NCBI GenBank assembly: GCA_964590945.1
Contig: CAZPXF010000041.1
Coordinates: forward strand, 1 to 19,146
DNA length: 19,146 bases
Direction of reading: 5' to 3'
From: CAZPXF01 sp964590945
GTDB lineage: Bacteria; Bacillota; Clostridia; Lachnospirales; Lachnospiraceae
In this document: piece after piece, positions 7,917 through 15,707 of the stretch
Layout of the letters: each line of letters starts with the position of its first letter
How positions within the stretch are numbered: position 1 is the first letter of the stretch
Notes under the pieces: generated by a model
What the model was told of the DNA's origin: nothing
The model's database searches: none
What the model saw: only the letters and a program-made list of their open reading frames with translations
Made by a program: the position numbers and the translations under genes

Positions 7917-8975
7917 ATGAAAAGTTCATTTCGATGGTATGGTGACAGCGATCCGGTAACACTGGATCAGATTCGTCAGATTCCGGGAATGCGTTCGATC
8001 GTTTCGGCGGTCTACGATGTAAAGCCGGGCGAAGTGTGGCCGGAGGAGAGCATCCGGCATCTTGTAGATGAATGTGCGGAAAAAGGGCTGATCTTCGATG
8101 TTGTGGAGTCCATTCCTGTGACAGAAGAAATCAAACTTGGAAAGCCGGAGAGAGACCGTCATATTGAAAACTACTGCGAGTCTATCCGGCGCTGTGCAAA
8201 ATACGGCATCAAATGTGTAACTTATAATTTTATGCCGGTCTTTGACTGGACCCGCACGCAGCTTGACAAGGCTGCGGCGGACGGTTCAACCTCGCTGGTT
8301 ATGTACTGGGATCAGATGAAAGGGCTTGATCCTCTCAAAGACGACATCCATCTTCCGGGATGGGATTCCAGCTATTCGCAGGAGGAAGTGCGCGACCTGA
8401 TCCGTGCATACGCAGAGCTTGGCGAGGAAGGATTGTGGGAAAATATCACCTATTTTCTTGAGAGGGTAATTCCGGTGGCTGAAGAGTGCGGTGTTATAAT
8501 GGCTCTTCACCCGGATGATCCTCCGTATCCGATCTTTGGATTACCGCGTGTCATTACATGTGAAGAAAATCTTGACAGATACCTGTCCATTGTGGATAGT
8601 CCGTCGAATACCTTGTGCTTCTGTACAGGTTCGCTGGGCTGTTCCCCAAAGAATGATATTCCGAGACTGATCCGGAAATACTCTGAGAAGAACAGGATCG
8701 GCTTTGCGCATCTGCGCAACGTCAAGATCCTGCCGGATACCTCTTTTGAAGAGTCCGGACATCTGACGCAGGATGGCACACTGGATATGAACGCTATCGT
8801 AAAAGCGCTCGTTGAAACCGGCTTTGACGGATGGTTCCGGCCGGATCACGGACGCATGATCTGGGGAGAGGTCGGTTCTGACGCCAAGCCGGGTTACGGC
8901 CTTTTTGACCGCGCGCTTGGAAGCGCATATCTGAACGGATTGATTGAAGCCAACGGCGGAAAGATCGAGGTGTAA
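7917..8975 (+). CDS. uxuA: Mannonate dehydratase (352 aa)
   Basis: UxuA dehydrates D-mannonate to 2-keto-3-deoxy-D-gluconate with a divalent metal (Mn2+ in the family). The length and sequence fit the short UxuA form throughout. Conserved blocks include LHPDDPP with H198, the CFCTG stretch with C236, AHLRNV with H265, and RPDHGRMIWGE with D310 and H311. These C, H, D and H residues match the metal-binding set expected for the family. An AGGAGG site lies 10 nt before the ATG. The gene ends only 4 nt before the GTG of uxaC, so the two are probably translationally coupled. It supplies the third step of the glucuronate route encoded in this operon. Confidence 0.97.
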   Translation: MKSSFRWYGDSDPVTLDQIRQIPGMRSIVSAVYDVKPGEVWPEESIRHLVDECAEKGLIFDVVESIPVTEEIKLGKPERDRHIENYCESIRRCAKYGIKCVTYNFMPVFDWTRTQLDKAAADGSTSLVMYWDQMKGLDPLKDDIHLPGWDSSYSQEEVRDLIRAYAELGEEGLWENITYFLERVIPVAEECGVIMALHPDDPPYPIFGLPRVITCEENLDRYLSIVDSPSNTLCFCTGSLGCSPKNDIPRLIRKYSEKNRIGFAHLRNVKILPDTSFEESGHLTQDGTLDMNAIVKALVETGFDGWFRPDHGRMIWGEVGSDAKPGYGLFDRALGSAYLNGLIEANGGKIEV

Positions 8976-8979
8976 TACC

Positions 8980-10380
8980 GTGAGAGCGTTTATGGATGAA
9001 GATTTCCTGCTTTCGACAGATACGGCAAAAAAACTTTATCATGAGGTGGCTGAGAAACTGCCGATCATTGATTATCATTGCCATATCAGCCCGCAGGAAA
9101 TCTATGAAGACAAAAAATTCGATAATCTTACGCAGGTGTGGCTCGGAGGAGATCATTATAAATGGCGAGTGATGCGCGCGGCAGGCATTCCGGAAGAAAA
9201 AATCACCGGAGACGCCGACGACAGAGAAAAGTTCCGCGCTTTCGCAGGCACGATGCCACAGATCATCGGCAATCCAATCTATCACTGGAGCCACCTGGAG
9301 CTCCAGAGAGGATTTGGGATCATGGAGCCATTGAATCCGGATACAGCCGACGATATTTACGATCGCGCGAATAAGGCTTTGAGCCAGCTGTCCGCAAGAA
9401 AACTGATGGAGAAGTTTCATGTAAAAGCAATCTGTACAACGGATGATCCGGTGGATGATCTGAACTGGCACGAAAAGCTGGCGGCCGATGAGACCATGAC
9501 GATCCAGGTATTGCCTGCATTCCGGCCGGACAAAGGCGTCAATATTGAAAAAGCCGGATTTGCAGAATACATCCGGAAGCTTTCCGCTGTAACGGGACGC
9601 CGGATTTCCAAAACAGCAGATGTAACAGAAGCTCTTCTGGAACGTATTGATTATTTTGCTGCGCATGGCTGCCTTTGCGCAGACCATGGCCTTGATTATT
9701 GTATGTATGCGGATCCCGACCCGGCAATCGCGGATGAAGCCTTTGCCATAGCCATGAGTGGCAAAAGGCCCTCCAAAGCGCAGGCGGATGCTTTTAAGAC
9801 ACTGGTGACAATCGCCTGTGCAAAAAGATACGCAGAGCTGGGTTGGGTGATGCAGATCCATTTCGGATGCCTGCGCGACGTCAATAAACCGCAGTTTGCA
9901 AGGCTTGGCCCGGATACCGGATATGACGCTGTCAACAGTCAGTCGGGCGTGGAAAATGTTGCGCCGCTGTTAAACGCATTCCTGGAGAACGGCGGGCTGC
10001 CTAAGATTATCCTGTACTCCCTGAACCCAAATGACAATACAGCTTTGGCGACGATTATGGCATGTTTCCAGGGAGGCAAAGAAGCCGGAAAGATGCAGCT
10101 TGGAAGCGCCTGGTGGTTCAATGACAACCGCCCTGGTATGCGCGCTCAGCTGACGGATCTGGCTGCCAATGGAGTTCTCGGACGCTTTGTGGGAATGCTT
10201 ACGGATTCCCGTTCCTTTATCAGCTATACAAGGCATGAGTATTTCCGAAGGGTACTGTGCGAGCTGATCGGCGAGTGGGTAGAAAGCGGGCAGTATCCGG
10301 ATGATGAAAAATATTTAAAACAGCTTGTGGAAGATTTGTGTGTGAATAATACAAACGATTTCTTCGGCTTTCATATCTGA
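8980..10380 (+). CDS. uxaC: Glucuronate isomerase (466 aa)
   Basis: UxaC isomerises D-glucuronate to D-fructuronate, and can convert D-galacturonate to tagaturonate. It is an amidohydrolase-fold protein. The metal-type motif DYHCHISP (H33, H35) is near the N-terminus, and the C-terminal TDSRSF..YTRHEYFRR block is typical of UxaC. The length is close to that of the E. coli enzyme. The start chosen is GTG at 8980, giving MRAFMDEDFLL. GAGGTG lies 7 nt upstream of it, whereas the ATG at 8992 is too far from any ribosome binding site. The gene follows uxuA by 4 nt. The absence of tagaturonate reductase and altronate dehydratase nearby points to glucuronate, not galacturonate, as the main substrate of the locus. 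Confidence 0.97.
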   Translation: MRAFMDEDFLLSTDTAKKLYHEVAEKLPIIDYHCHISPQEIYEDKKFDNLTQVWLGGDHYKWRVMRAAGIPEEKITGDADDREKFRAFAGTMPQIIGNPIYHWSHLELQRGFGIMEPLNPDTADDIYDRANKALSQLSARKLMEKFHVKAICTTDDPVDDLNWHEKLAADETMTIQVLPAFRPDKGVNIEKAGFAEYIRKLSAVTGRRISKTADVTEALLERIDYFAAHGCLCADHGLDYCMYADPDPAIADEAFAIAMSGKRPSKAQADAFKTLVTIACAKRYAELGWVMQIHFGCLRDVNKPQFARLGPDTGYDAVNSQSGVENVAPLLNAFLENGGLPKIILYSLNPNDNTALATIMACFQGGKEAGKMQLGSAWWFNDNRPGMRAQLTDLAANGVLGRFVGMLTDSRSFISYTRHEYFRRVLCELIGEWVESGQYPDDEKYLKQLVEDLCVNNTNDFFGFHI

Positions 10381-10412
10381 AAACAGGAAAGACCGGAGAG
10401 GAAGGAGATAAT

Positions 10413-11258
10413 ATGATGAATTTACCTTTGAATATTGATTTTACAGGAAAAGTGGTAGTAATTACAGGCGCCGGCGGAGTTCTGTGTGGTACGATGGCGC
10501 GCGCATTTGCACAGGCAGGCGCTAAGGTTGCTGCACTGGATCTGAACGAGGATGCTGTTAAGAAGCTGGCGGACGAGTGCAAAGCGGAAGGATTTATCTG
10601 CGAAGGCTACAAGGCAAACGTTCTGGATGCAGAGGTTCTTGAGGGCGTGCATCAGCAGGTTCTGAAGGATCTTGGTCCTTGCGATATTCTGTTAAATGGA
10701 GCAGGCGGAAACAATCCAAGAGCTACAACAGACAATGAGTATCAGCACGAGGCGAAGGAAGGGGACAAGACGTTCTTTGATCTGGATGCAGGCGGCGTAG
10801 ATTTTGTATTTAAGCTCAATTTCCAGGGGACATTGATCCCTACGCAGGTATTTGCAAAGGATATGGTTGAGAGAAAGAGCGGATGTATTTTGAATATTTC
10901 TTCTATGAATGCGTATACTCCGTTGACAAAGATCCCGGCGTACTCCGCTGCGAAAGCCGGAATCAGCAACTTTACACAGTGGCTCGCAACACATTTTGCA
11001 GGCTCCGGCATCCGCTGCAACGCGATCGCGCCCGGCTTCCTTGTATCGAACCAGAACCGCGGACTTCTCTTTAACGAAGATGGAACGCCGACGCAGCGCT
11101 CGAAGAAAATCCTCGATGGAACGCCGACCGCTCGTTTCGTGGACAGCGAGGAGCTTCTCGGAGGCGTCTTCTTCCTGTGCGACGACAAGGCGGCAAGTGC
11201 AGTGACAGGAGTTATACTGCCGATCGACGCCGGCTTTGCAGCTTACTCTGGTGTATAA
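10413..11258 (+). CDS. SDR-family fructuronate reductase / mannonate oxidoreductase (281 aa)
   Basis: This short-chain dehydrogenase/reductase most likely reduces D-fructuronate to D-mannonate, the step between UxaC and UxuA. It would be a non-homologous replacement for the long-chain UxuB of enterobacteria, similar in type to B. subtilis YjmF. The nucleotide-binding motif TGAGGVLCG is at 18-26, LNGAGG at 94-99, and the catalytic S163/S164, Y177 and K181 are in ISSMNAY...YSAAK. A loop of about 30 residues after NGAGG is longer than in typical SDRs. AAGGAG lies 5 nt before the ATG used here and 8 nt before a second ATG at 10416, so the protein may start one residue later. The family is certain. 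The substrate is inferred from the otherwise complete pathway. Confidence 0.9.
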   Translation: MMNLPLNIDFTGKVVVITGAGGVLCGTMARAFAQAGAKVAALDLNEDAVKKLADECKAEGFICEGYKANVLDAEVLEGVHQQVLKDLGPCDILLNGAGGNNPRATTDNEYQHEAKEGDKTFFDLDAGGVDFVFKLNFQGTLIPTQVFAKDMVERKSGCILNISSMNAYTPLTKIPAYSAAKAGISNFTQWLATHFAGSGIRCNAIAPGFLVSNQNRGLLFNEDGTPTQRSKKILDGTPTARFVDSEELLGGVFFLCDDKAASAVTGVILPIDAGFAAYSGV

Positions 11259-11281
11259 GATTTCTGAAGGGAGAGATAGAT

Positions 11282-11923
11282 ATGTCGAACGTAGCAGATA
11301 AATTTTCTGAACTGGGTGTTGTACCAGTTGTAGTTCTGGAGGACGAAAAGGATGCGGCTCCGCTGGCAAGAGCGCTGGTTGAGGGCGGACTGCCATGTGC
11401 GGAGGTAACATTCCGTACGGAAGCGGCGGAAGAATCTATTCGTATCATGACGACCGAGTACCCGGAAATGTTTGTGGGCGCAGGAACGGTTCTTACGATT
11501 GAGCAGGTGGATCGTGCGGTGGCGGCAGGCGCGCAGTTTATCGTAAGTCCGGGCTTTGATCCGGAAATTGTCGATTACTGTCTTGAGAAGGAAATACCGA
11601 TTTTCCCTGGCGTTGTAACCCCTTCCGAGCTTGCCCAGGCGGTGAAACGCGGGATTACGGAAGTGAAGTTTTTCCCTGCAGAGTCTTTTGGCGGCATTTC
11701 CACGATCAAAGCGCTGGCAGCGCCTTATACAACAGTAAAATTCATGCCGACAGGCGGAATAAACGCGAAAAACCTGAAGGATTATTTGAGCAGCGACAAG
11801 ATCATCGCATGCGGCGGAAGCTGGATGGTAAAGGGAGATCTTGTAAAAGCGGGCGATTTTGATAAGATCAAAGACCTGTCCGCAGAAGCTGTGGCACTGG
11901 CGCGCGTAATTCGACATAAATAA
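11282..11923 (+). CDS. eda: KDPG/KHG aldolase (213 aa)
   Basis: This class I aldolase cleaves 2-keto-3-deoxy-6-phosphogluconate to pyruvate and glyceraldehyde-3-phosphate. The Schiff-base lysine is K129 in EVKFFPAES. E41 and R45 in AEVTFRT match the general base and binding positions of E. coli Eda. GAGTV at 67-70 and the PTGGI phosphate-binding strand near 156-160 are also present, and the length is typical. The ATG follows AAGGGAGA by 7 nt. The gene lies 23 nt after the SDR gene and 12 nt before the kinase that makes its substrate, within the same operon. Confidence 0.96.
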   Translation: MSNVADKFSELGVVPVVVLEDEKDAAPLARALVEGGLPCAEVTFRTEAAEESIRIMTTEYPEMFVGAGTVLTIEQVDRAVAAGAQFIVSPGFDPEIVDYCLEKEIPIFPGVVTPSELAQAVKRGITEVKFFPAESFGGISTIKALAAPYTTVKFMPTGGINAKNLKDYLSSDKIIACGGSWMVKGDLVKAGDFDKIKDLSAEAVALARVIRHK

Positions 11924-11935
11924 ATGGAGGCTATT

Positions 11936-13033
11936 ATGGATTTACAATTAAAACCTGCAAAGGAATGCAAGTATGATGCGGTGTCTCTCGGTGAAGTAAT
12001 GCTTCGTCTCGATCCGGGAGAAGGCAGAATCCGGACAGCAAGATCCTTCCGGGCATGGGAAGGCGGCGGAGAATACAACGTCGTCCGCGGACTGCGCAGA
12101 TGCTTTGGATTGAAAACGGCTGTTATTACAGCATTTGCAGACAATGAAATTGGTAAGCTTATGGAAGATTTTATCCTTCAGGGCGGCGTAGATACGGAAC
12201 TGATCAAATGGATGCCAACGGACGGCATCGGCCGAATCTGCCGTAATGGTATCAATTTTACCGAGAGAGGATTCGGTATCCGCGGCGCAGTAGGATGCTC
12301 CGACCGCGCAAATACTGCGATTGCAAAGGCAGCGCCGGAGGATTTTGATTTTGACTATATCTTCGGCGAGCTGGGCGTACGCTGGCTGCATACAGGCGGT
12401 ATTTATGCCGCGCTTTCTGAGCAGTCCTGCGAGACTGTGCTGGCGGCAATTAAGGCCGCAAAAAAATACGGCACCGTTGTTTCCTATGACCTGAACTACC
12501 GCCCGTCCATGTGGAATGCGATTGGCGGACAGGCAAGAGCACAGGAGGTCAACAAGGAGATTGCGCAATATGTAGACGTCATGATCGGAAATGAGGAGGA
12601 CTTTACTGCCTGCCTTGGATTTGAAATCGAGGGAAACGACGAGAACCTGAAAACTCTGAATCTCGACGGATATAAGAAAATGATTAACGAGGCTGCGCAG
12701 ACGTATCCGAATTTCAAGGCCGTTGCTACGACGCTGCGCGAAGTAAAGACGGCGACAGTCAATGACTGGAGCGCCATCTGCTGGGCTGACGGCGAGATCT
12801 ATAAAGCAAAGGACTATAAAGGTCTTGAGATCATGGACCGCGTCGGAGGAGGCGATTCCTTTGCATCCGGACTGATTTACGGGCTGATGACGACAGGCGA
12901 CGCCGAAACTGCCGTAAATTACGGGGCGGCGCACGGCGCTCTGGCGATGACTACTCCCGGCGATACAACCATGGTAAGCAAAAAAGAAGTGGAAGCGATC
13001 ATGGGCGGCGCAGGCGCGCGCGTACAACGTTAA
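11936..13033 (+). CDS. kdgK: 2-keto-3-deoxygluconate kinase, PfkB family (365 aa)
   Basis: This ribokinase/PfkB-fold sugar kinase most likely phosphorylates KDG to KDPG, the last missing step between UxuA and Eda. The N-terminal PfkB region WEGGGEYNVVRGL is at 41-53, and the C-terminal signature DRVGGGDSFASG at 301-312 contains the catalytic base D307. At 365 residues it is somewhat longer than common KDG kinases, with extra sequence around 225-280 before the second signature. The ATG at 11936 follows TGGAGG by 5 nt. An in-frame ATG at 11924 overlaps that ribosome binding site and is rejected. It is the last gene of the operon. The kinase family is clear, and KDG as substrate rests on context. 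Confidence 0.92.
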   Translation: MDLQLKPAKECKYDAVSLGEVMLRLDPGEGRIRTARSFRAWEGGGEYNVVRGLRRCFGLKTAVITAFADNEIGKLMEDFILQGGVDTELIKWMPTDGIGRICRNGINFTERGFGIRGAVGCSDRANTAIAKAAPEDFDFDYIFGELGVRWLHTGGIYAALSEQSCETVLAAIKAAKKYGTVVSYDLNYRPSMWNAIGGQARAQEVNKEIAQYVDVMIGNEEDFTACLGFEIEGNDENLKTLNLDGYKKMINEAAQTYPNFKAVATTLREVKTATVNDWSAICWADGEIYKAKDYKGLEIMDRVGGGDSFASGLIYGLMTTGDAETAVNYGAAHGALAMTTPGDTTMVSKKEVEAIMGGAGARVQR

Positions 13034-13055
13034 ATAAGTGATCCGATGAGGAAAC

Positions 13056-13112
13056 CGGAACCTCCGCAGCAGCCGCTCGATAAGCGAGCCCCAAACTTGC
13101 GCGGAGGTTCCG
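13056..13112. terminator. Compound palindrome between convergent genes, possible bidirectional terminator
   Basis: CGGAACCTCCGC (13056-13067) and GCGGAGGTTCCG (13101-13112) are perfect 12-bp arms. The 33-nt interior holds a second hairpin, GCTCG (13075-13079) with CGAGC (13085-13089). It sits 22 nt after the kinase stop and 5 nt beyond the stop of the convergent minus-strand gene. Neither strand has a strong U tract: the plus side is followed by AAAAATC and the minus side by GTTTCCTC. Termination is therefore plausible but not certain. Confidence 0.55.
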
Positions 13113-13117
13113 AAAAA

Positions 13118-14356
13118 TCAATATAAATCCAATTTATCCGCCAGCTCATCCGCAATGTCATCCGGCAGAGCCTCCGAATCCAGCAGCAACTCTATCTCCA
13201 TTTCCAACTGACGCTTCAGTTCCTTCGGCATAGAATTCAGCTCCCTCTTATCCATCTGAAGGATCATCTCGATCACCTTCATCATTTCCTGCATCTCATC
13301 CCCAAAACCATCCTCAAAATATTCCAGCATTCTCTCCTGCGCCTCATCCAGCTCAGGAAGCTCCTCTTCCACACGGATTGGAGCGGAAAGCTTATCCGCC
13401 AGCCCCTTCAAAAGCGCGTACGTCCGCTTATCCCGCACCCGGAATTCTTTCGGTCCGGCCCCAAGCCTGTAGAACTGCCCGATCAGAAGATCCACCATTT
13501 TCTCCGGATTCTGTTCATAATCTACAACCGGTTCCACCGGCAAAAGATACTCCGTTTCTTTAGATACAGCCATTAAAGTATGCGCAAAAAACGGCGCTTC
13601 CTCCGGATCGTCCTGCACCGGTTCAGGTAACAGAATGATCTCGCACTCCCATATGCCCTTCTTCCGAAGCTTCTTAATGTTGCGAAGGCCAATCTCGTTC
13701 ATCCTCTTTGGCTTCGCATACACAGGCTCCCTCTCCTCCGGCAGCCTTGTCATACCCGTGACCTGATACCCGTCATCGCCCGGCTCCAGCAACGGTACAT
13801 ATTCTGTCTTCTTCTGAACCTCCCGGATCCCCAGTCCGGACGGCGACGTCTCCGTAAGCATTTCCGCCAGACGGATCGCCGCTTTCAGCGCTTCGTACAT
13901 ATAAACCTGATCCTTCCGCCCCTGAAGTCTCCACGGGATCCGATACGGCTCAAATTTCAGGAAATGAGGATACGCGTTTTTGCCTGCAAGGCGGATCTTA
14001 TGCGCTTTTGCATAGTTGCGCACTTCCCTCACTTCGTCCTCGTCCAGTTCCTGTTTGTTTTCCAGCACCAGCTGATAGCAGCATTGCGAATACATATTAT
14101 CGTAATCCTGAAAATAAGAAGTCCTCTCGTCTGCCAGCGCTCCAAAAGCTCTACGGAAACTCTCGAATCCGCGTTCCCCGGGATAGACCCCGATCGCACA
14201 GTATTCTCCGATGGCGCCCATAATGCTTATATAACAAATCACGCCATCCGGCATTTTCACCGCAAATAATTCATTATCCCAAAGCTTCTTCCAAAGTCTG
14301 GTTTTCTTATATTGAAATGCCGCGTCATATAATTGATCCGGTAGTATTCTTTTCAT
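13118..14356 (-). CDS. Uncharacterised protein, possible DUF7309/DUF6930 type (412 aa)
   Basis: I do not recognise a function. The protein has no signal peptide or membrane segment, so it is likely cytoplasmic. The N-terminal part (about 1-180) contains aromatic-rich blocks such as LWKKLWDNELFAVK and GEYCAIGVYPGERGFESFRRAF. A middle segment (about 225-340) includes KKGIWECEIILLPEPV and a hydrophobic LLPVEPVVDY strand. The C-terminal 80 residues are very acidic and helical. From memory this resembles the DUF7309/DUF6930 family of clostridia, but that assignment is weak. The ATG follows AAAGGA by 8 nt. It lies 41 nt downstream of a small four-cysteine protein gene on the same strand, so the two probably form an operon. 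Confidence 0.8.
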   Translation of the reverse strand: MKRILPDQLYDAAFQYKKTRLWKKLWDNELFAVKMPDGVICYISIMGAIGEYCAIGVYPGERGFESFRRAFGALADERTSYFQDYDNMYSQCCYQLVLENKQELDEDEVREVRNYAKAHKIRLAGKNAYPHFLKFEPYRIPWRLQGRKDQVYMYEALKAAIRLAEMLTETSPSGLGIREVQKKTEYVPLLEPGDDGYQVTGMTRLPEEREPVYAKPKRMNEIGLRNIKKLRKKGIWECEIILLPEPVQDDPEEAPFFAHTLMAVSKETEYLLPVEPVVDYEQNPEKMVDLLIGQFYRLGAGPKEFRVRDKRTYALLKGLADKLSAPIRVEEELPELDEAQERMLEYFEDGFGDEMQEMMKVIEMILQMDKRELNSMPKELKRQLEMEIELLLDSEALPDDIADELADKLDLY

Positions 14357-14397
14357 TGTATCGTTCCTTTCCCGTGTCTTTTGTCTGTCCGCTCTTT

Positions 14398-14622
14398 TCA
14401 GTGCACCATACCGGAATTGCTGACATACTCTGCGTTCAGTTCGCGTATCTCCTTCTCCCCGTCAATATACGGCTGGTAAAAAGCATCGACGCTTCCGCCG
14501 CCGAGATTGTCGCAGCCATTGCAGAAGTCGCATGCGCCGCCGCATTGGTTCAGTCCCCGCGAAACGATCTGAATCCGTTCTTCCTTCGTCGTGTCCTTAA
14601 TCAATATACTTTTGATCTCCAT
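14398..14622 (-). CDS. Small four-cysteine protein of unknown function (74 aa)
   Basis: This is a short protein starting MEIKSILIKDTTKEER. Four clustered cysteines, C27, C31, C34 and C37, form the motif CGGACDFCNGC, followed by DNLGGGSVDAFYQPYIDG and an acidic helix. The cluster could bind zinc or an iron-sulfur centre, which is an inference. The start chosen is ATG at 14622, with GAGAGGTG about 6 nt upstream. A GTG three codons earlier overlaps that site and is less likely. The TATAAT promoter and an upstream terminator at 14693-14721 frame it as the first gene of a unit with the 412-aa protein. I recall similar small proteins in Lachnospiraceae annotated only as hypothetical. Confidence 0.75.
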   Translation of the reverse strand: MEIKSILIKDTTKEERIQIVSRGLNQCGGACDFCNGCDNLGGGSVDAFYQPYIDGEKEIRELNAEYVSNSGMVH

Positions 14623-14654
14623 TCTTTTCACCTCTCTTTATTTTCTTACTTTTG

Positions 14655-14684
14655 ATTATACTATAATCTTGTGCAGAAGTACAA
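14655..14684 (-). promoter_or_regulatory. Predicted promoter for the small Cys protein operon
   Basis: On the minus strand TTGTAC (14679-14684), an 18-nt spacer and a perfect TATAAT (14655-14660) lie about 33 nt before the chosen start codon. It falls between the terminator of the esterase unit and the gene, which supports independent transcription. Confidence 0.55.
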
Positions 14685-14692
14685 AATATTAT

Positions 14693-14721
14693 AAAAAGGA
14701 CCGTGTATTTCTACACGATCC
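14693..14721 (-). terminator. Intrinsic terminator of the esterase operon
   Basis: On the minus strand a 10-bp stem with one U-G pair (arms GGATCGTGTA and TACACGGTCC) and a GAAA loop is followed at once by TTTTTAT. It lies 57 nt beyond the stop of the alpha/beta hydrolase gene. This is a canonical Rho-independent terminator. Confidence 0.85.
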
Positions 14722-14777
14722 CCGTATCAAAAATCTTATTTTGTCTAAACACTTTCTTTCCAGATGAAATTCTTCTA

Positions 14778-15707
14778 TTAAAACAGCGCCCCTGTCTGGC
14801 CAAATGGATCTGCCTCGAACTGTGCCGTCTCCGGATTATGCTGGCGGAGCAGAAATGTTTTTGCCATAGGAAGCCAGGCTGCTGCGGAATATGCTTTATC
14901 CGCACGCCATGGTTCCAGCAGATTCCGGCCAAGAGCAAAGCCATGGTCGCTATACTGGAATATATGAAGTTCATAAGGTACTCCTGCTTTCTGAAGGGTG
15001 TATGCCATATGCAGTGAATTCTCCGAAGAAACCAGTTTATCATTTTGTGCCGCAGCCAAAAACACAGGTGGGCAGTTACTTGTCACATTGTATGCCGGGC
15101 TGCCGGATTTTAATGTTTCCTCATCATTTTCTTTTTTCCCAAAGTACGCGATATCCATATTGATCGTGGAGCCGTCTTCTGTTCCCCGTTGATTACGCAT
15201 TTCTTTCTGAATCATAAAGTCTGTAACAGGGTAGATCAGCATGGCGCAAAGCGGCTTAAAATATTCCGCCGGAACACCAAACTTTTCACTGAGTATCCCG
15301 TTATTCCATTTTGTCGCAATCGTTCCGCACAAATGTCCGCCTGCGGAAAAGCCAATAATTGAAATCTTTTCCACATCTACATTCCATTCCTCCGCATGTT
15401 CACGGATAACCATGATTGCTTTTCCATAATCAAGAAGCATAGCAGGATAAACGGTCTTTCCCTCTGACACCCGTTCTGTAACACTGTACTCCAGAACAAA
15501 TGCCTGGTATCCATCCATGGCAAATGCCATCGCGATCGGATCGCCTTCTCCCCCGTGTCTGCCGCAGGTTGCGTAAGCGCCGCCCGGACATACGATCACA
15601 GCCGGACAGGTGGATTGCATCGGAAGATAAGGATCCTTCTGTGTCACAAATGTGGTCAGTTCCACGTCTTCCCGGTCATCCCAAAGTTTTATGGTTTTAA
15701 TCAACAT
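14778..15707 (-). CDS. Alpha/beta hydrolase, carbohydrate acetyl/feruloyl esterase-like (309 aa)
   Basis: This serine esterase of the alpha/beta-hydrolase fold is similar in layout to BD-FAE-type acetyl/feruloyl esterases. The oxyanion region is VIVCPGGAY at 38-45. The nucleophile elbow is GFSAGG with S121, the acid is D223 in AAAQNDKLV, and the base is H255 in YSDHGFALG. There is no signal peptide, so it acts on imported substrate inside the cell. The ATG follows GAGAGGG by 8 nt. Its first 11 nt overlap the end of the SASA esterase gene, so the two are translated as a coupled pair. It probably removes acetyl or other acyl groups from oligosaccharides. The precise substrate is unknown, and a peptidase-like activity cannot be excluded. 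Confidence 0.88.
   Translation of the reverse strand: MLIKTIKLWDDREDVELTTFVTQKDPYLPMQSTCPAVIVCPGGAYATCGRHGGEGDPIAMAFAMDGYQAFVLEYSVTERVSEGKTVYPAMLLDYGKAIMVIREHAEEWNVDVEKISIIGFSAGGHLCGTIATKWNNGILSEKFGVPAEYFKPLCAMLIYPVTDFMIQKEMRNQRGTEDGSTINMDIAYFGKKENDEETLKSGSPAYNVTSNCPPVFLAAAQNDKLVSSENSLHMAYTLQKAGVPYELHIFQYSDHGFALGRNLLEPWRADKAYSAAAWLPMAKTFLLRQHNPETAQFEADPFGQTGALF

Noticed and set aside
8794..9861. 355-codon open frame on the minus strand
   Set aside because: It lies opposite uxuA and uxaC, has no ribosome binding site, and its translation is a Cys/His/Arg-rich shadow of conserved plus-strand genes.
11948..13027. 359-codon open frame on the minus strand
   Set aside because: It is antisense to the KDG kinase gene, whose PfkB motifs are clear. 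It has no initiation signal and shows no recognisable domain.
14502..14540. CX3CX2C in the small cysteine protein as a radical SAM motif
   Set aside because: At 74 residues it is far too short for a radical SAM barrel, and the fourth close cysteine fits a simple metal knuckle better.
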